From Heracleum sosnowskyi (taxonomy: Eukaryota > Streptophyta > Magnoliopsida > Apiales > Apiaceae), in NCBI GenBank assembly GCA_030848705.1, contig CM061245.1, positions 66,614,006 through 66,678,005 of the forward strand: a stretch of 64,000 nt of DNA. The letters are read 5' to 3'. The notes below the pieces were generated by a model, which ran no database searches, had not been told where the DNA came from, and was given only the letters and a program-made list of their open reading frames with translations. This document shows positions 47,347 through 58,961 of the stretch, piece by piece (positions within the stretch are counted from its first letter, which is position 1; each line of letters starts with the position of its first letter). Made by a program: the position numbers and the translations under genes.

Positions 47347-49930
47347 TCATCCAAAAAGGTTGGAGATGAATCTTTTGAACATTGTTGGGATCTTCAGCTT
47401 CTTTGGCAAACTTTCATGTGAATTCCAACTATTCCTGATTTCCTCAATATTTCTCAATACTATCCCCTTTGCGGTTTGTGAGAATCCTCTAGCACTTTTG
47501 AAGCTTGAGAATACCTTCACCGGAGTTTGGTATCCTTCTCCTAGGACTCTTTGCAAGGGCCATGCTCTCTCCACACCACCTTTGTAGACAAAAATAAGTC
47601 TCCCATGCAGATTCTTATGTTTATCTATGCCTCTAACTTCAGTTAGTTCATCCAAAAAGAGCTCCAAGTCTGTGTACTCTTGAATGTCAGCTTGATACAT
47701 AAAGTCTTATTTGTTTTCAGCTTGTGTGACAATCTGAGGTACAGAGTGAAGTTTGACTGGTCCCTGGAGAATTTTCTTTCTTGATGCCCTTTTCTGCTTT
47801 TCAGCTTCCAGAATGATTTTGGGGAACACCAAGTTGTCAAATTATATGGGCTCATCTTTAGGCTCAATTGGAGTCTCATGGAATGTAGTGTCAGGATGAA
47901 CTGAGAACTGAGGGATATAATCAGTAGAGATAGGTATGCCTTGTAGTTTCTTCAATTCTTCTTCTTTTTCTTTCTCAGGGGTATCAGGTCTCTTTGCTCT
48001 TATCTTTGGCTGCCTGATTGGATTCCTCTTGGGAACTGTTTTACCCCTTCTTTTTCTTTTCTTTGGGCCAGGAGATTCTTCTTCTTCTTTCTCCTTTTCT
48101 TCATCTTCTAGCTCATCCCATAGCTCCATAGCTAGTCTAGCTTGCTTCTCAGGAGAGGTTTCATAGGGATTTCCATTAGCTTCTTTGATAAGTCTTGAAG
48201 GTTCTTCTCTCTTAGCCTTTGGAAATCTTGGGTTGCTATTTGTGATATATAGGGCTTTGTCATTTCTATAAATAACTGACATAGCTTCTCTAGACTTCAC
48301 ATCAATACTCTCCTTTATCTTTTTAATCATTTTTCCCATAACCTTGTTTTCATCAGGCTTTGAGAGTGGATAGTCCAACTCTAATTTGTTCTTGCCATGA
48401 TGTCTTGGTGGAGAACCATTCCTTCCACCTAGAAGTGGTTCAAACTCCTTTAGATATGAAGGTTTAGCATCAAATAGTCTTTCAGGACAGACTATTGCAG
48501 GAGTGATCACTCTTAGTATTGTAGTATGGATAGGTACTGATTCTGGAGGTACAGAGCTTGAGGTCATAGATGTAGAGTTTAGTGATCCAGAGATTGATTC
48601 CAGAAGCAGTTTCTCATAATGAAGATTCCTTGCATCTATAACAGCAATTGACTTTTCCATAGCTACTTGTTTTGCCTTGATTTCTTCTTCACTTAGGCCT
48701 TTAACAACAAAATCTTCATGATTAACTTTGGGAATGGATGGTAGCTTCTTGAGTTCAAAATCACTTGGATTGACAATTATTTGAGGTGTCAAGGTTACAA
48801 CTATGGTGTATGCAGACTTCCCCTCAACCATTGGCATCTTTTGAGTTGAAACTAGGGCTGGTTCAGAGACCACTAGTGCACTCTCCCCCTTTTTGTTATC
48901 ATCAAGGGTTTGAATGACACTAGTAGCCTGCAACAACTGTTGAAGAAGTTGACTCTGCATCTTTTGATTTTCTAAGAAAGTTTCCATTTTCTGCTCAACT
49001 TGTCGATCCTCTCAGTGAGAGTAGCCACATCCTTCACCAATTTGTCCTGTTTGAATCTCTGAGATGTAGTAGGAGCCACTCCATCAATTCTCCTCTCCAG
49101 AGCACTTTTGGCTTCATCTATGTGAACCCTGATGTCATCAGTGTTGGCTCTGTGTTGAAGAATTTGACTTTGATTGAGTTGAAGAGAAGCCACAAAATTC
49201 TGAATGATGGTGGCATGAAGAGAGTTAGTGGTCTGCGATTCTGAATAAGATCTTTGATAGTTCTTGAGAATGACTGCCTTGGTGTCATTATGAGCATAGG
49301 AGTTGGAGAACAACCAAGAAGGCAACTCTGCTAGAGTGGAACGGCCTGCTTCTCCTCCTTCACCACCTCTGGAGCCATCATTATCCTCTTCAAATTCCTC
49401 TCCTTCAAACTCATCATCATATTCAAAGTTTTCACCAGCTCCTGGAGGCAAGTTTTTGATTGCATATTTAGCTCTTGATATTGACTTAGTAGTGTGCACC
49501 AAGTTCAACATCTTCTCTGCCTCCACATTGCCCTGGCCAGCCAAGACTTGATAGGCTGAGACAGGGTGAGTAAATGTCTCAGCATTCATATGGATTTGAC
49601 TCAGTTCAGATTGGTAGTCTAACTGAGCCGATCCCTCCCTTTCTACCTCATTGACATCCATTAACTCACTAGCAATGGCTATTGATTCCACCCTTATTGT
49701 TCATGTACCTGTATTTCTCTCATCTCTATTTTCTTGCATCAGGGGCTCCCCCTGGCTCACACCTCTCACACCCTCACCTTCATCTACTAAGGTGGAACTC
49801 CCATTACTCACTTTTACCAGGCTGAAAGAAATAGCATGTCTATCTATCCCTCCCTCTCTTTTTGCCTGGCTGCAAACCAGCCCCTCACTCTAAATAGTGT
49901 CACTCTCTGCCCTCATCCCTAGAAGTGTCT
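47347..49930 (-). pseudogene. Sir2 extra ORF, broken
   Basis: Open pieces in the element sense at 48972-49691, 47842-48987 and 47347-47700, in different frames, with the reading extending past a TGA just above 49691 toward 49930. The upstream piece is acidic, then helical (SQILQHRANTDDIRVHIDEAKSALERRI, about 49080-49200). The middle piece ends in a Glu- and Lys-rich tract (about 47930-48110) with GPKKRKRRGK. The last piece has VERAWPLQRVLGEGYQTPVK. Layout matches the extra ORF of Sir1, though I see little direct residue identity. No membrane segment or signal peptide is visible. Function unknown. Confidence 0.65.
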
Positions 49931-49994
49931 TAATAACTACTAAGTCCTCTACACTTGTTATAGGAATTTGAGTTGATAAATTTCCAAGTATAGA

Positions 49995-50105
49995 TGACTT
50001 TGTCAACGGATGTGAGATATCCGTTGATAGTGTTAGTTATGAGTGTCAATGGATGTCTGCTGTAAGGCATATCCATTGATGGAGAAACACTTGTCAACGG
50101 ATGAA
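49995..50105 (-). repeat. Second ATCCGTTGAT cluster upstream of the Sir2 extra ORF
   Basis: Five copies in about 110 bp. TGTCAACGGATG near 50002 and 50091 and GTCAATGGATG near 50046 are inverted relative to most LTR copies; ATATCCGTTGATAG near 50018 and ATATCCATTGATGG near 50068 are direct. Confidence 0.8.
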
Positions 50106-50137
50106 GGATATTCATTTGTTGCCCAGTAATAAACAAT

Positions 50138-50678
50138 TGTAAAATGGGGGGTTGAATACAATTGTATAAGATTCTCGACTTAATAAGATATGAATCACAA
50201 ATATGAAAGAATAATAATAGCTTTATTAAATCTGATATAAAACTGTTACAAAACTCTCTCAAGAAATTCTGATGTTCTTGAGAGCTGCTAGTTTACAAAA
50301 ACTCTCTCAAGAAATTCTATGTTCTTGAGAGCTTCTACACGTTTGATTCTCTTCGAACCAAAACCTAAAACTGTGTTTATATACTACACAGTTTCTCTAT
50401 CAATGATAAGTCCTAATCAATTACAAAGATTGAAACCTATCCATAATCGATAGCTTCATTACTACAAACCAGGAACCGACAGAATAATCTTCCTTAATTA
50501 ACTAGACTCCAAATATAACTCGAAGTAGGAATCCTGATCAGCTTCCAGTCCTGATGATCAAACCTGATCCCAGTCCTGATATTCATTCTGATCCTGACGA
50601 CCATGCAATCCTGATGATGTCAGCAATCCTGATCAGTTGAAGTCTAGATCCTGACGATCATTGAATCCTGATCTAACA
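50138..50678 (-). repeat. Sir3 3' LTR (541 bp) with TCCTGAT word array
   Basis: On the minus strand it starts TGTTAGATCAGG at 50678, after a clear polypurine tract (ATTGGGGGAGAT, 50690-50679), and ends ...TTTTACA at 50138. TATA-like GTATATAAAC (minus) is at 50374-50383. Between 50528 and 50675 the plus strand has nine copies of (A)TCCTGA(T/C), all in one orientation, several followed by GATC. The array lies in U3. Confidence 0.82.
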
Positions 50679-50788
50679 ATCTCCCCCAATCTTATACTTT
50701 ATGAAATAAAGTATAGATTCCTAAGATTCAATGATGTCAAAAACATATTTACAAAATGTACAAGTATCTTCAGTAGCAACTTATCTGT

Positions 50789-53700
50789 TTAAATTCTTTG
50801 ATAAAACAGATTCATCTTCAAGAAGTTGGATAACAAATTTTCTTCTTTTTCTTCAAGAATTTGAATCAGTCTTTTCTTAAGATTTATGAGTTCTTCATCT
50901 TCCTCATTAATCTGGTAAATAGCTGCTCTGAGATTCTGTATGGAGCTTCTTTGTAGATTGTGCTCTTCAAGCAAAAGATAAGCAATTTCCTTCCCATCAA
51001 GAGTGAGAGTAAGTTGAGTCATGCCAAAAGTCACTTCTTTAACAGCAGTGCCCCTTTGCATTTCCACATCTTGACCTTTTTGATTTAAGTACATGGGAGT
51101 ATAATTACCATTGAAATTTCTATTTCCATCTAGTCTTCTTCTTATAGTTGACAAGATCATGTCACTCCATTCTTTGCACACTTTATTCTTCCATCTTAAC
51201 AGATAATGAACATATTTCAGTTCCTGTGTAGTTTTCACCAACAGATCTTGAATGTGCAGAATCTTCACACTATCATCTTTCATGAAGTACAGAAGCTTTT
51301 CTTTCTTTTCAATACCATCATGACAATCTATAACTATATCAACAACTAATAAATTGTTCAGGTTTTCAGAAGTTAAAGTACCTCCAATTTCAGTCAAGGA
51401 GTAAGGATCAACATATGACATATTCAGATATTCAGCATCCCTGTGTCCAATACCTCCTCTTGAATTACTTGTCAATTGCTTCAGATTTGAAAACATTCGT
51501 AGCCAGAGTGCTTTTGATCTAATCATATCAGATAAATCAACAACACTTGAAGCACTTGTTATAATTCCTCCATTCTAAAAATTGATAGGCGTGTTACACC
51601 TCAGTGTACTTATGTGTTTCCACTTCTTATCTTTTTCTTTTTCAAAAACATAGCTTCTTTCTAGTAAAGATTCTTGTCTGCTTGTATTTCTCCACAATCT
51701 TCTGTTTGAGAGTTTAAGCCTTTGTACATAGAGATTGAAATCTCTATTTGTTCTTCTTGTGATTTCTCTTCTTCTGACTCCTTCTTCTTCATCCACTTCC
51801 TTGTTGTGAGAATCAATCACAGTAGATAAGATTAACAACTCAATCTCTTGTAGAATTTCAGATTCATCAGGATCTTGAACATTGTCAGTAACAATATTAG
51901 GATTAGAATCTTCAATTTGATTTGTATTGCAGAAAATTAATTGTCTTGGCTTTCTTCTCAATTCAGGTTCTTCTTCAACATTTCCATCATCACCAAAAGT
52001 AGACCTGTCAGGAACTACTAGAGTTTGAGTAGGTTCAGGAATTTCTTCTATTAGTAACCCTCTCGACCTTGTCTAGGCACTGTTTGAGTTGAAGAACCTC
52101 TTCTACCTCTTCTAGCTCCTCTCCTACCTCTGCTTCCTCTACCTCTAGCAGGAGCAGGGTTATTAAAGCTTTCCATCATTTCTCTCTGTTGTCTTAATAA
52201 TTCTTCATGTGAGAGATCAGGATATTCTTCACTTGCTGTAGAGAGTGCTTTTCTTGCAAATAGTTGTTGAACTTTTTTATCAGTGTGATATAGAGTAAAA
52301 ATTCTGCCATCTTTTGTAGAGAACTTCTGGAATAGATTTGATGCATCTTCAGGATTATCAATAATCACATCTTCATCACCTTCAGGAATTGTAGCAAGAG
52401 TTTGTTCATGACCAGGCATCAGGATTTGATCACCTGTCAGGATTTGTTTTTCCGTCAGGATCTGAGATTGCACCAATGTTCTTACTGTCCTTACTCCAGA
52501 ATCAGAAACATGAGTTGACTGTGTTGTTTGACTTTGAAAAGTTTGAATTGTCTTCATAACAGCAACATCAGAGGTTTCTCCTTGTAGAATTTTGGCACCA
52601 CCATCATTTCCAGTATTATCATCATCATGATTATTTCTCACTACTAGATCAGGTGTACATTTTGTCTGACTTACCTTCTCCCCCTTTTTGACATCAGCAT
52701 TTGACAATATATTCAAAATTAAGGCAAGAGAGGTTTGAATGTCAGTTACCTTTGTATCAAGAGAATCAATCCTTCTGTTGATGGAGGTTTGTTCAGAAAC
52801 AACAGATTTTACTTGAGATTCCACTATCCTTAGTTGAAGAACAGTAGGCACCTTTGTAAAACTCATAGAAATATTGTCCCTCACCAACTCAGTTGCAGCT
52901 TTGACAGAATCAATTTCATGTTTCAGGCTTTTAGATAAAAGAGTTGTAGCCTTCAGATGATTCTTCAAATCTGGATTCTCTATCATCTTCACTGCATCAT
53001 AAGCATGATCCAAGGCATATGGATAGTTGACAGATTCATCAGACCTATACCATTCATTTTCCCATTGATGCCTTTTCAATTGCTCAGCAGGATTATTCTC
53101 AGAAGGAATAGAAAAGTCTTGTCTGAAGTCTTTTCCAGTAGAAGCCTTGCCAGCCATGAATGTGCTTGATGAACCAAAATTAGTTCCAAGACTAGATTAT
53201 AGAACTCTGGCAAGTTGTTCCTTCTCATCATTATTTTCATCATCACTATCATCAGAATCATCATCATTATCATGAGTATCATCAGGATCAGGAATAGCTA
53301 TACCTTTCAGTTTATCCTGTGAATCTGTGATAGGATGGTCCATTGGTCTTGATCGTAGTGGTTGAATCAAAATTGGCTCAACATCAGGAGCACCACTATC
53401 ATCAGGATGAACACCTTCAGGATTTGATAAGCTTGCATCAGTATCAGTTACTAATGGTTCTTGTGTAGCATGAGGTTCTGAAGCTGCTTCAACACTTTGA
53501 GCTGGAGGTTCTTGTGTGCTTCCCTCATTGACAGTGTCCTTGACCAATCTTTCACTAGAAGCTGTAGTTGTGCCTGCATCTTCACTTTGAGAAGATGGTT
53601 CTTGTGTGACTGGAATGTTGATGTCTTCACTCTCCCTTTGAGAAAGTGGTTCTTGTGGGATTCCAATAGCTAAGCCTTCACCCAAACTTTGATTGAGTGG

Positions 53701-54600
53701 TTCTTGTGTGGCAGGATCTTTAGTCTGAGCTGCTGAATCACTTTGAGATTCAGGTTCTTGTGGGCTAGATCCTTTCAGCTTCTTTTGTCTGTTGTAAACT
53801 ATCTCTGCTGCTTTCCTTTTCTTCTCCAAGGGATATGTAAATCCAAGCTTTGAAGTAGTCTCAGCAACCTTCTCCCATGAAATTTCAACAATCTTTGCAA
53901 ATGGAGAAGCCTTTGCTAGAGAGTCTGAGATAGAGACAACTTTCGTTTTTGCATCTGGAGTACCAACATCAGGATTTGCTAGAGCATTAAGAGTAGATGA
54001 CTCATCAGGATTTGATGTCTGAATATTGGTATCCTTCATTTGCACTTTCAAAGGAATATGATACCTGCTTTTCAATAATGTCATTTTCTTCTGTGGTTTT
54101 GATGATGGTACCACAGCTTCAATAGCAGTATCAGCAACTTCCTTATTCACATTCATTATAGAGGATATAGGTAAATCATCCTCTGAATCAGTCTCATCCC
54201 TGAGCACTAACTTTCTTTTAACAGAAACAGCCTCAACACCCTTAGCAGCTTTCTTCACCAGGACCCCTTGTACACCCCCTTGTATCTTCTTTTTAGTGAG
54301 TGGTGTAGAGGAAAAATCCTTCGAACCTGATTGCCTTCCAGACACATCAGTTCTAGCTGATTTCTTTGATTTTACAACTAAAGTCTTTTGAGAGACATTA
54401 GAGGTGGCTGTTGACTGTTTGGACTGTTTAGGTGGTATGCTGAGGTCAGGAACAAGGTGTGATTGGCCTTGCCCCATAGCATGAGAAAGCAATCCATAAC
54501 AAGTAGGCATTTTCTGATGTAAGAAAAACCTAACCTCATCAGGAATGAAAGCATTACCAATAAAACCATTTGCCTCATCAGGATTAAAAAAATATGTTCT
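50789..54600 (-). pseudogene. Sir3 extra ORF, about 1,270 codons, broken
   Basis: Element-sense pieces: about 54600-53197 (small frame change near 54510, TAA at 53199-53197), the same frame on through ATG 53157 to 52051, a frame change near 52055, a piece to TAG at 51577-51575, then the same frame to 50789. The first piece is Ser/Thr/Pro-rich, with recurring QEP(L/S/P)(S/N/A)QS repeats around residues 250-360. The second holds a coiled-coil stretch (about 52650-52930) similar in layout to that of Sir1, then GRGSRGRRGARRGRRG, an RGG-like basic tail (about 52080-52150). The last piece has a second helical C-terminus rich in Glu. No membrane segment. Many copies of the family word lie in frame. 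Function unknown. Confidence 0.68.
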
Positions 54601-54655
54601 ATTTGAAGTAAAAATAAAATTCCATTTAAGAAAACAAAATTTTATTTTACTAATC

Positions 54656-54744
54656 CTGAAAAAAAAATTTTGATTTTAAAATCACCAAATTAATGATGTA
54701 GAATACTAAATACACAAACCCTCTCCACAGAAAGAAAAACTTAC
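54656..54744 (-). other. Candidate intron upstream of the Sir3 extra ORF (89 nt)
   Basis: On the minus strand GTAAGT (54744-54739) is followed 89 bases on by a T9-CAG acceptor (AG at 54657-54656), with CATTAAT between as a possible branch site. The interval is AT-rich, as plant introns are. Splicing would place an upstream exon before the extra ORF. Pattern evidence only; the same stretch may instead be the 5' region of the opposite-strand ORF. Confidence 0.35.
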
Positions 54745-54772
54745 GAAAACCTTTCACCTCCTTCTTTTCTCC

Positions 54773-55168
54773 ATGGTTGCCAACAATCAAAATAACCTAC
54801 CTGATGCAGAACTTGATTTAATTTGGCAAGAGATGGAGGAGGCTCTTGCTGAAAACGAAGAGCCACAACCAATTCCTGACCCTCAGGAACATGAGGCGTT
54901 TGTGAATGCCATGGTTGATGTTCTCTTTCATAACTTCCATCGGGCAAATCCTGATTGGAATCCTCTTGAAAACCTCATCTACGAAGATGAAGAGGATGAA
55001 GATGATGAGGATGATGAAGAGGATGAGGAGCTCGTACAAGAGCTTGAGAAAAGAAAGAAGAGAATCCGTGATGCTTGTATGTCATGCAAGTTTGAGGCAC
55101 GGAAGAGTCCCGGTGGACATGGTGACGATCCGCCTTCAAGTGAATCAGCTCCTCTTCTCGTCCTTTAA
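54773..55168 (+). CDS. Intact 131-codon ORF antisense to Sir3, unknown acidic protein
   Basis: The ATG at 54773 has a good plant context (CTCCATGG) after a pyrimidine-rich leader. The product starts MVANNQNNLPDAELDLIWQE, has an IPDPQEHEAFVNAM segment, NPDWNPLENL, then about 20 consecutive acidic residues (about residues 70-92) followed by a basic helix (ELEKRKKRIRDACM). It ends at a TAA at 55166-55168; AATGAA, a possible poly(A) signal, is near 55319. It lies head-to-head with the extra ORF of Sir3, with about 170 bp of AT-rich DNA between. It has no stop, while the neighbouring sense ORF has several. It could encode a regulator, or the acidic repeat could make an open frame by chance. Confidence 0.5.
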   Translation: MVANNQNNLPDAELDLIWQEMEEALAENEEPQPIPDPQEHEAFVNAMVDVLFHNFHRANPDWNPLENLIYEDEEDEDDEDDEEDEELVQELEKRKKRIRDACMSCKFEARKSPGGHGDDPPSSESAPLLVL

Positions 55169-55543
55169 GGATGGAACAAGAGACCGTCCATTCATGATGG
55201 ACTGTGAAGCTGCTCAGGAGCATTCATGCTAATCTGTAGGGCACGTGTTCCTGAGTAGGAAATTAGACTAGAACAAAAATTGTAATTTCCTTTTCAATTG
55301 TAAATATCTTCAAGTATTAATGAAAAGAATTTGATTTCTGAATTGATCTGTTCTTTACTTTCCTGCACAAGTTGTTAGTAACACTACAAATGATATTGAA
55401 GAATAAACTCTGATAAAAAATTGAATAGAGATTTAAAATCAAAACTTAATACTTAATCAAGGACTAAGTATAAATTTCATTTTTCAGAGAATACCAGTAG
55501 TGTTGATGTCCAATTTGTCTTGAAAACCTCTGGTTCTCACACC

Positions 55544-55620
55544 AGCTTCAGTATCTGAGCATCAGGATTGACCAATTGACTTCCAGTCAGGATTTTGTCC
55601 TATCAGGATTTGATCAAAAA
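55544..55620 (-). repeat. ATCAGGATTTG words upstream of the Sir3 extra ORF
   Basis: Three copies (CATCAGGATTG near 55560, AGTCAGGATTTTG near 55587, ATCAGGATTTG near 55602) in inverse orientation to the Sir3 LTR array. More copies in this orientation are scattered through the extra ORF, for example three in 52418-52464 and two in 53400-53425. The stretch 55169-55543 before them shows nothing else I can name. Confidence 0.75.
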
Positions 55621-55622
55621 TA

Positions 55623-58600
55623 TGTGACGCCCTCCAAACCCGGGGTACAGATTTGAGGAGTCATCCGACCAACAGAACACTATTTAACACACGCATAATG
55701 TATAAAGACACAAATACCCCTTAACCAAGACCGCATCCAGATTATGGCAATGAACACAAGCTACTACAATCTTTTATTAATACAATACCAGTTTTATCAG
55801 AGTTATTACATCACAACTAAAGTTCAAATCTAGACATCTAATCTAGAAAAGCAAAACAACAACTACCCTGCCAATGACAATGACTCGAGGGGCTCTCCTG
55901 GCTGCTGGTGAACTATCGGTCACGCTATGCCGACTCATACTCTCGCTTCACTGGAATAGGGTTAGAAAACAACAAACAAGAGTGAGCCAAAATTGCTCAG
56001 CAAAAATCATATGAATCATTTCTATCACAGTTGTAAGGATATGAATTTATGATATCAGAATCAACAATATTTAGCCAACACATGCTTTGTATCAATAACA
56101 ATTGAAGAAAAAGAATTAGAATTTGGCTTATACATTTTATTCAAATCAAAGGTTGTGCTGCTGGCCAGCCACACATCAACCCCGGACTAGCTCACGGCAT
56201 AGTCCTCTACTGGATCCTTGGCCAAACTGGGCCTTAAGTTATTCCGACCATAAATATGCCCGACCAATTACTGGTCCATTTTAAAAACATGCCAAATCTA
56301 TCATAGGGTATAAACAATAACATGCTCAATAAGATAAACTCAATGTATAATAATTGCAAAAGAGCTTCAACTGCTCAGTATCAAATGAAGATCGAGAAAG
56401 AATTATGGAATAATTTCAATGGTACAGTGTACTCATTCAATAAGGAAATCAAGATTGGTAATCGATAATCAATGACCGTAATCAATAGTCAAGATGGAAG
56501 TCAAATAATCAATGGTTGTCAATAATAATCAAAGGATGATAAATAATAACAAATGGTGGTAAACAATAATCAAGTGAATTGGAAATATGGGTTTCCGATG
56601 CAGATCAAATCAAAGAATCAAGAATCTCTAAGGAAATGGAATCAGTTGTCCAAATGCGGTTAAAATATTGATAATTTGAATTGTTCTGGGGATTACGGTA
56701 TTCAATTAATCAAGATAATAATAAATTTTATCACAAGTAAAGGCACAGATACTTGCCTGGTCTAAGCTGCTGTCGGATCGACTCTGCTCACTCTACTTTT
56801 CCCTTTCCCTTACTCCGGGAACTCGATTCTATAATTAAACAACTCATCACAATAAGTCTAACTATTCTCGTTCTACTCTCGACACTTATTCAATCAATAA
56901 TCACATTTAAACAAGTAACCGGTTACGTATCGGACGTCCGGTATTATTTACGATATTTCAAACTCAGATATTTGCCCTATTACGGGCATATACAGACTAT
57001 AAAACACAACACACAATTCATATGAACCATATAGCACTTATAAACATTTTTAAAACATCATACGAAACTTATTTGAATTTTAAGTAAGTCACGATTAATT
57101 TTTAAATCAAAACTCGGATTTTTAAATCCAATATAAACATTTAATTGCAAATAAATCAATTAATAAAATTAATTGACACTCTTTAAATACTCAAACTATT
57201 TTTAAATAAATAAATAGGCTTGAAAATAATTAAACTGAATTTTTAATTAATTAAATCTAATTAATAATTAATTTTTAAGAATTAATTGATTAAAAGAAAT
57301 AACCAATTAATTAATAAATTAATTATTAATTAAAAATAATTAAAATAATTAAGTTTAATCAATTTTCGGATTTAAAATAATAAATATAATTTTCCAGAAT
57401 TTTCCTGACATTAAAATATATTTTTAAAATAAAAATATGAATTTTTTTAAAGTTTTTAAACTATTTTCGAATTAAATTTAAAAATAAAATCCAGAAACAG
57501 TTTTCAGAAATTGAATTAGGGTTTTGAAGATTGAAACCGGGTCAAACTTCGGGTAAAAGGGTCGGGAAGAACAAATCCGGGTCACCAAGAACAACCCACC
57601 GGATTCTGGGTTTTCCAGAATCCGACCGGTGTCCGGCGACCGGAATCTTCCATTCCCGATCAAACACAAACCAAACTACAGGGCTGTTGTTCGCTTTTTC
57701 AAGACAAACAAATCTCACACACAAACACATACGTACGATGCCGGAATCGAGCCCAGAATCCGGTCAAAGAAACCGTCGGCCACGACTCCGACCGGAAACC
57801 CGATCTACTCATTCCGTACATGAAACTCGAAGATTAATATGTTAAAATAACGCTTATAACTCACACAATCAAAGCCCCGAATCATAATCAATGTCAGATC
57901 AATATCAAGAATGGACTATTCAAAATAGGAATTCGGGTCAAAACCCGAAAATCAAACCCAACTAAATTGAACTTAAACACGAAATTAAATCATGGATTCT
58001 TGCTAATTAGAACCCTAGGAACATGTTAGAAGCAACCAATTGAATGGAGAATCAACAGAATGAAAATCCCTAAATCGACCAAGAACCATAATTTTAATTC
58101 GGATGTTGAAAAATTCATATAAAATCGAAAACTTACCAGATGATGATGAGGTTGGAAGATTCTGAAACTAGAGATCAAGAGCTTTGATTTGAGTACAAGA
58201 ACTTCAGATTTGGATTTCAATAACACCTTGAACGAATGGATTAATCTTCAAGAACACGAAGAACACGGTTCGGGAATTTTTAATTTCTGGATAATTAACT
58301 GCAGATATCTATGAGTTTCAAGGTACGATTCGTCTTTTTATATTTTTGGAAAAATAATACCCCAAACAACATTTTTGGATCGATATAGATCCACTGGATC
58401 GTTTAAAAACCCTAATTAGGTTAAAAACACGTTTTACGAGGAATAATCAGTTAAAAAGGTTGATGATCATCCAATTGATATATATATATCATTATATAAC
58501 TAATGCTCAAGAATACTGGGGCTATAACAAATGTAATATTGATATAAAACGATATATCCGTCCCCTTAAGCAATTAGGGTTCGGAACAATTTTTCCCTTT

Positions 58601-58922
58601 TTGAACAAAACGAATTATTCTTGCAGAATCAAATAGGTAGGAATGAAATGATACGAATATATCTCCCGATAATGATTCGAATATGAAAGACGAAGAGATA
58701 CTAATTAATGTACGAAATTCCAACGGGCCCTTGAATTATCAAAACGGGGCTCAGATTTGAAGAAAATTCCAAATGATGAAATATTTGAAAGGGGCTTTCG
58801 ACTCACCATTTAGCACATAATCACACAATAATTATCATTTAATAATATTCCCATACTCCACAATAAATATTTTTATATTAAATATATCATTTAATCAAAT
58901 AATAAAATTCACGGATATTACA
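55623..58922 (-). repeat. Tek2 3' LTR (3300 bp)
   Basis: It starts TGTGACGCCC and ends GGATATTACA on the plus strand, directly before the polypurine tract. Only this copy is visible, so the borders rest on the TG/CA ends and neighbouring signals. A segment at 57100-57480 is extremely rich in AATTAAT, and 57530-57840 is GC-richer with CCGG-containing repeats (ORFs there look fortuitous). I find no clear TATA box. Confidence 0.82.
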
Positions 58923-58958
58923 TCCTTCCCTCCTTAATAGGATTCTGTCCTCAGAATC
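58923..58958 (-). other. Tek2 polypurine tract and hairpin
   Basis: On the minus strand a purine tract (AAGGAGGGAAGGA) precedes the 3' LTR. GATTCTG (58941-58947) and CAGAATC (58952-58958) form the same 7 bp hairpin as in Tek1, with a one-base change in the loop. Confidence 0.8.
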
Positions 58959-58961
58959 AGA

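Larger units (their letters stand above)
45943..50137 (-). mobile_element. Sir2: 3' half of a SIRE-type copia element
   Basis: A minus-strand element whose 3' LTR is 45943-46939, followed (to the right, upstream in the element) by a polypurine tract and an extra ORF like that of Sir1. It breaks at 50138 where Sir3 begins. Gag and pol are not in the window, presumably displaced to the right by Sir3 and Tek2. The LTR opens on the plus strand with TGTAGAAGAGGGGG...TTGAATACA, close to the Sir3 LTR end, so the two are sister families. Confidence 0.8.
50138..55622 (-). mobile_element. Sir3: 3' half of a third SIRE-type copia element
   Basis: A minus-strand element with 3' LTR 50138-50678, polypurine tract, and extra ORF up to about 54600. 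A short spacer follows, then a break at 55622 where the Tek2 LTR begins. Its left border falls inside Sir2, in the spacer before that extra ORF, so Sir3 probably inserted into Sir2. Gag, pol and the 5' LTR are outside the window. Confidence 0.8.

Noticed and set aside
57531..57845. A 104-codon plus-strand ORF in the Tek2 LTR
   Set aside because: It lies in a GC-richer patch open on both strands in several frames, with no recognisable domain.
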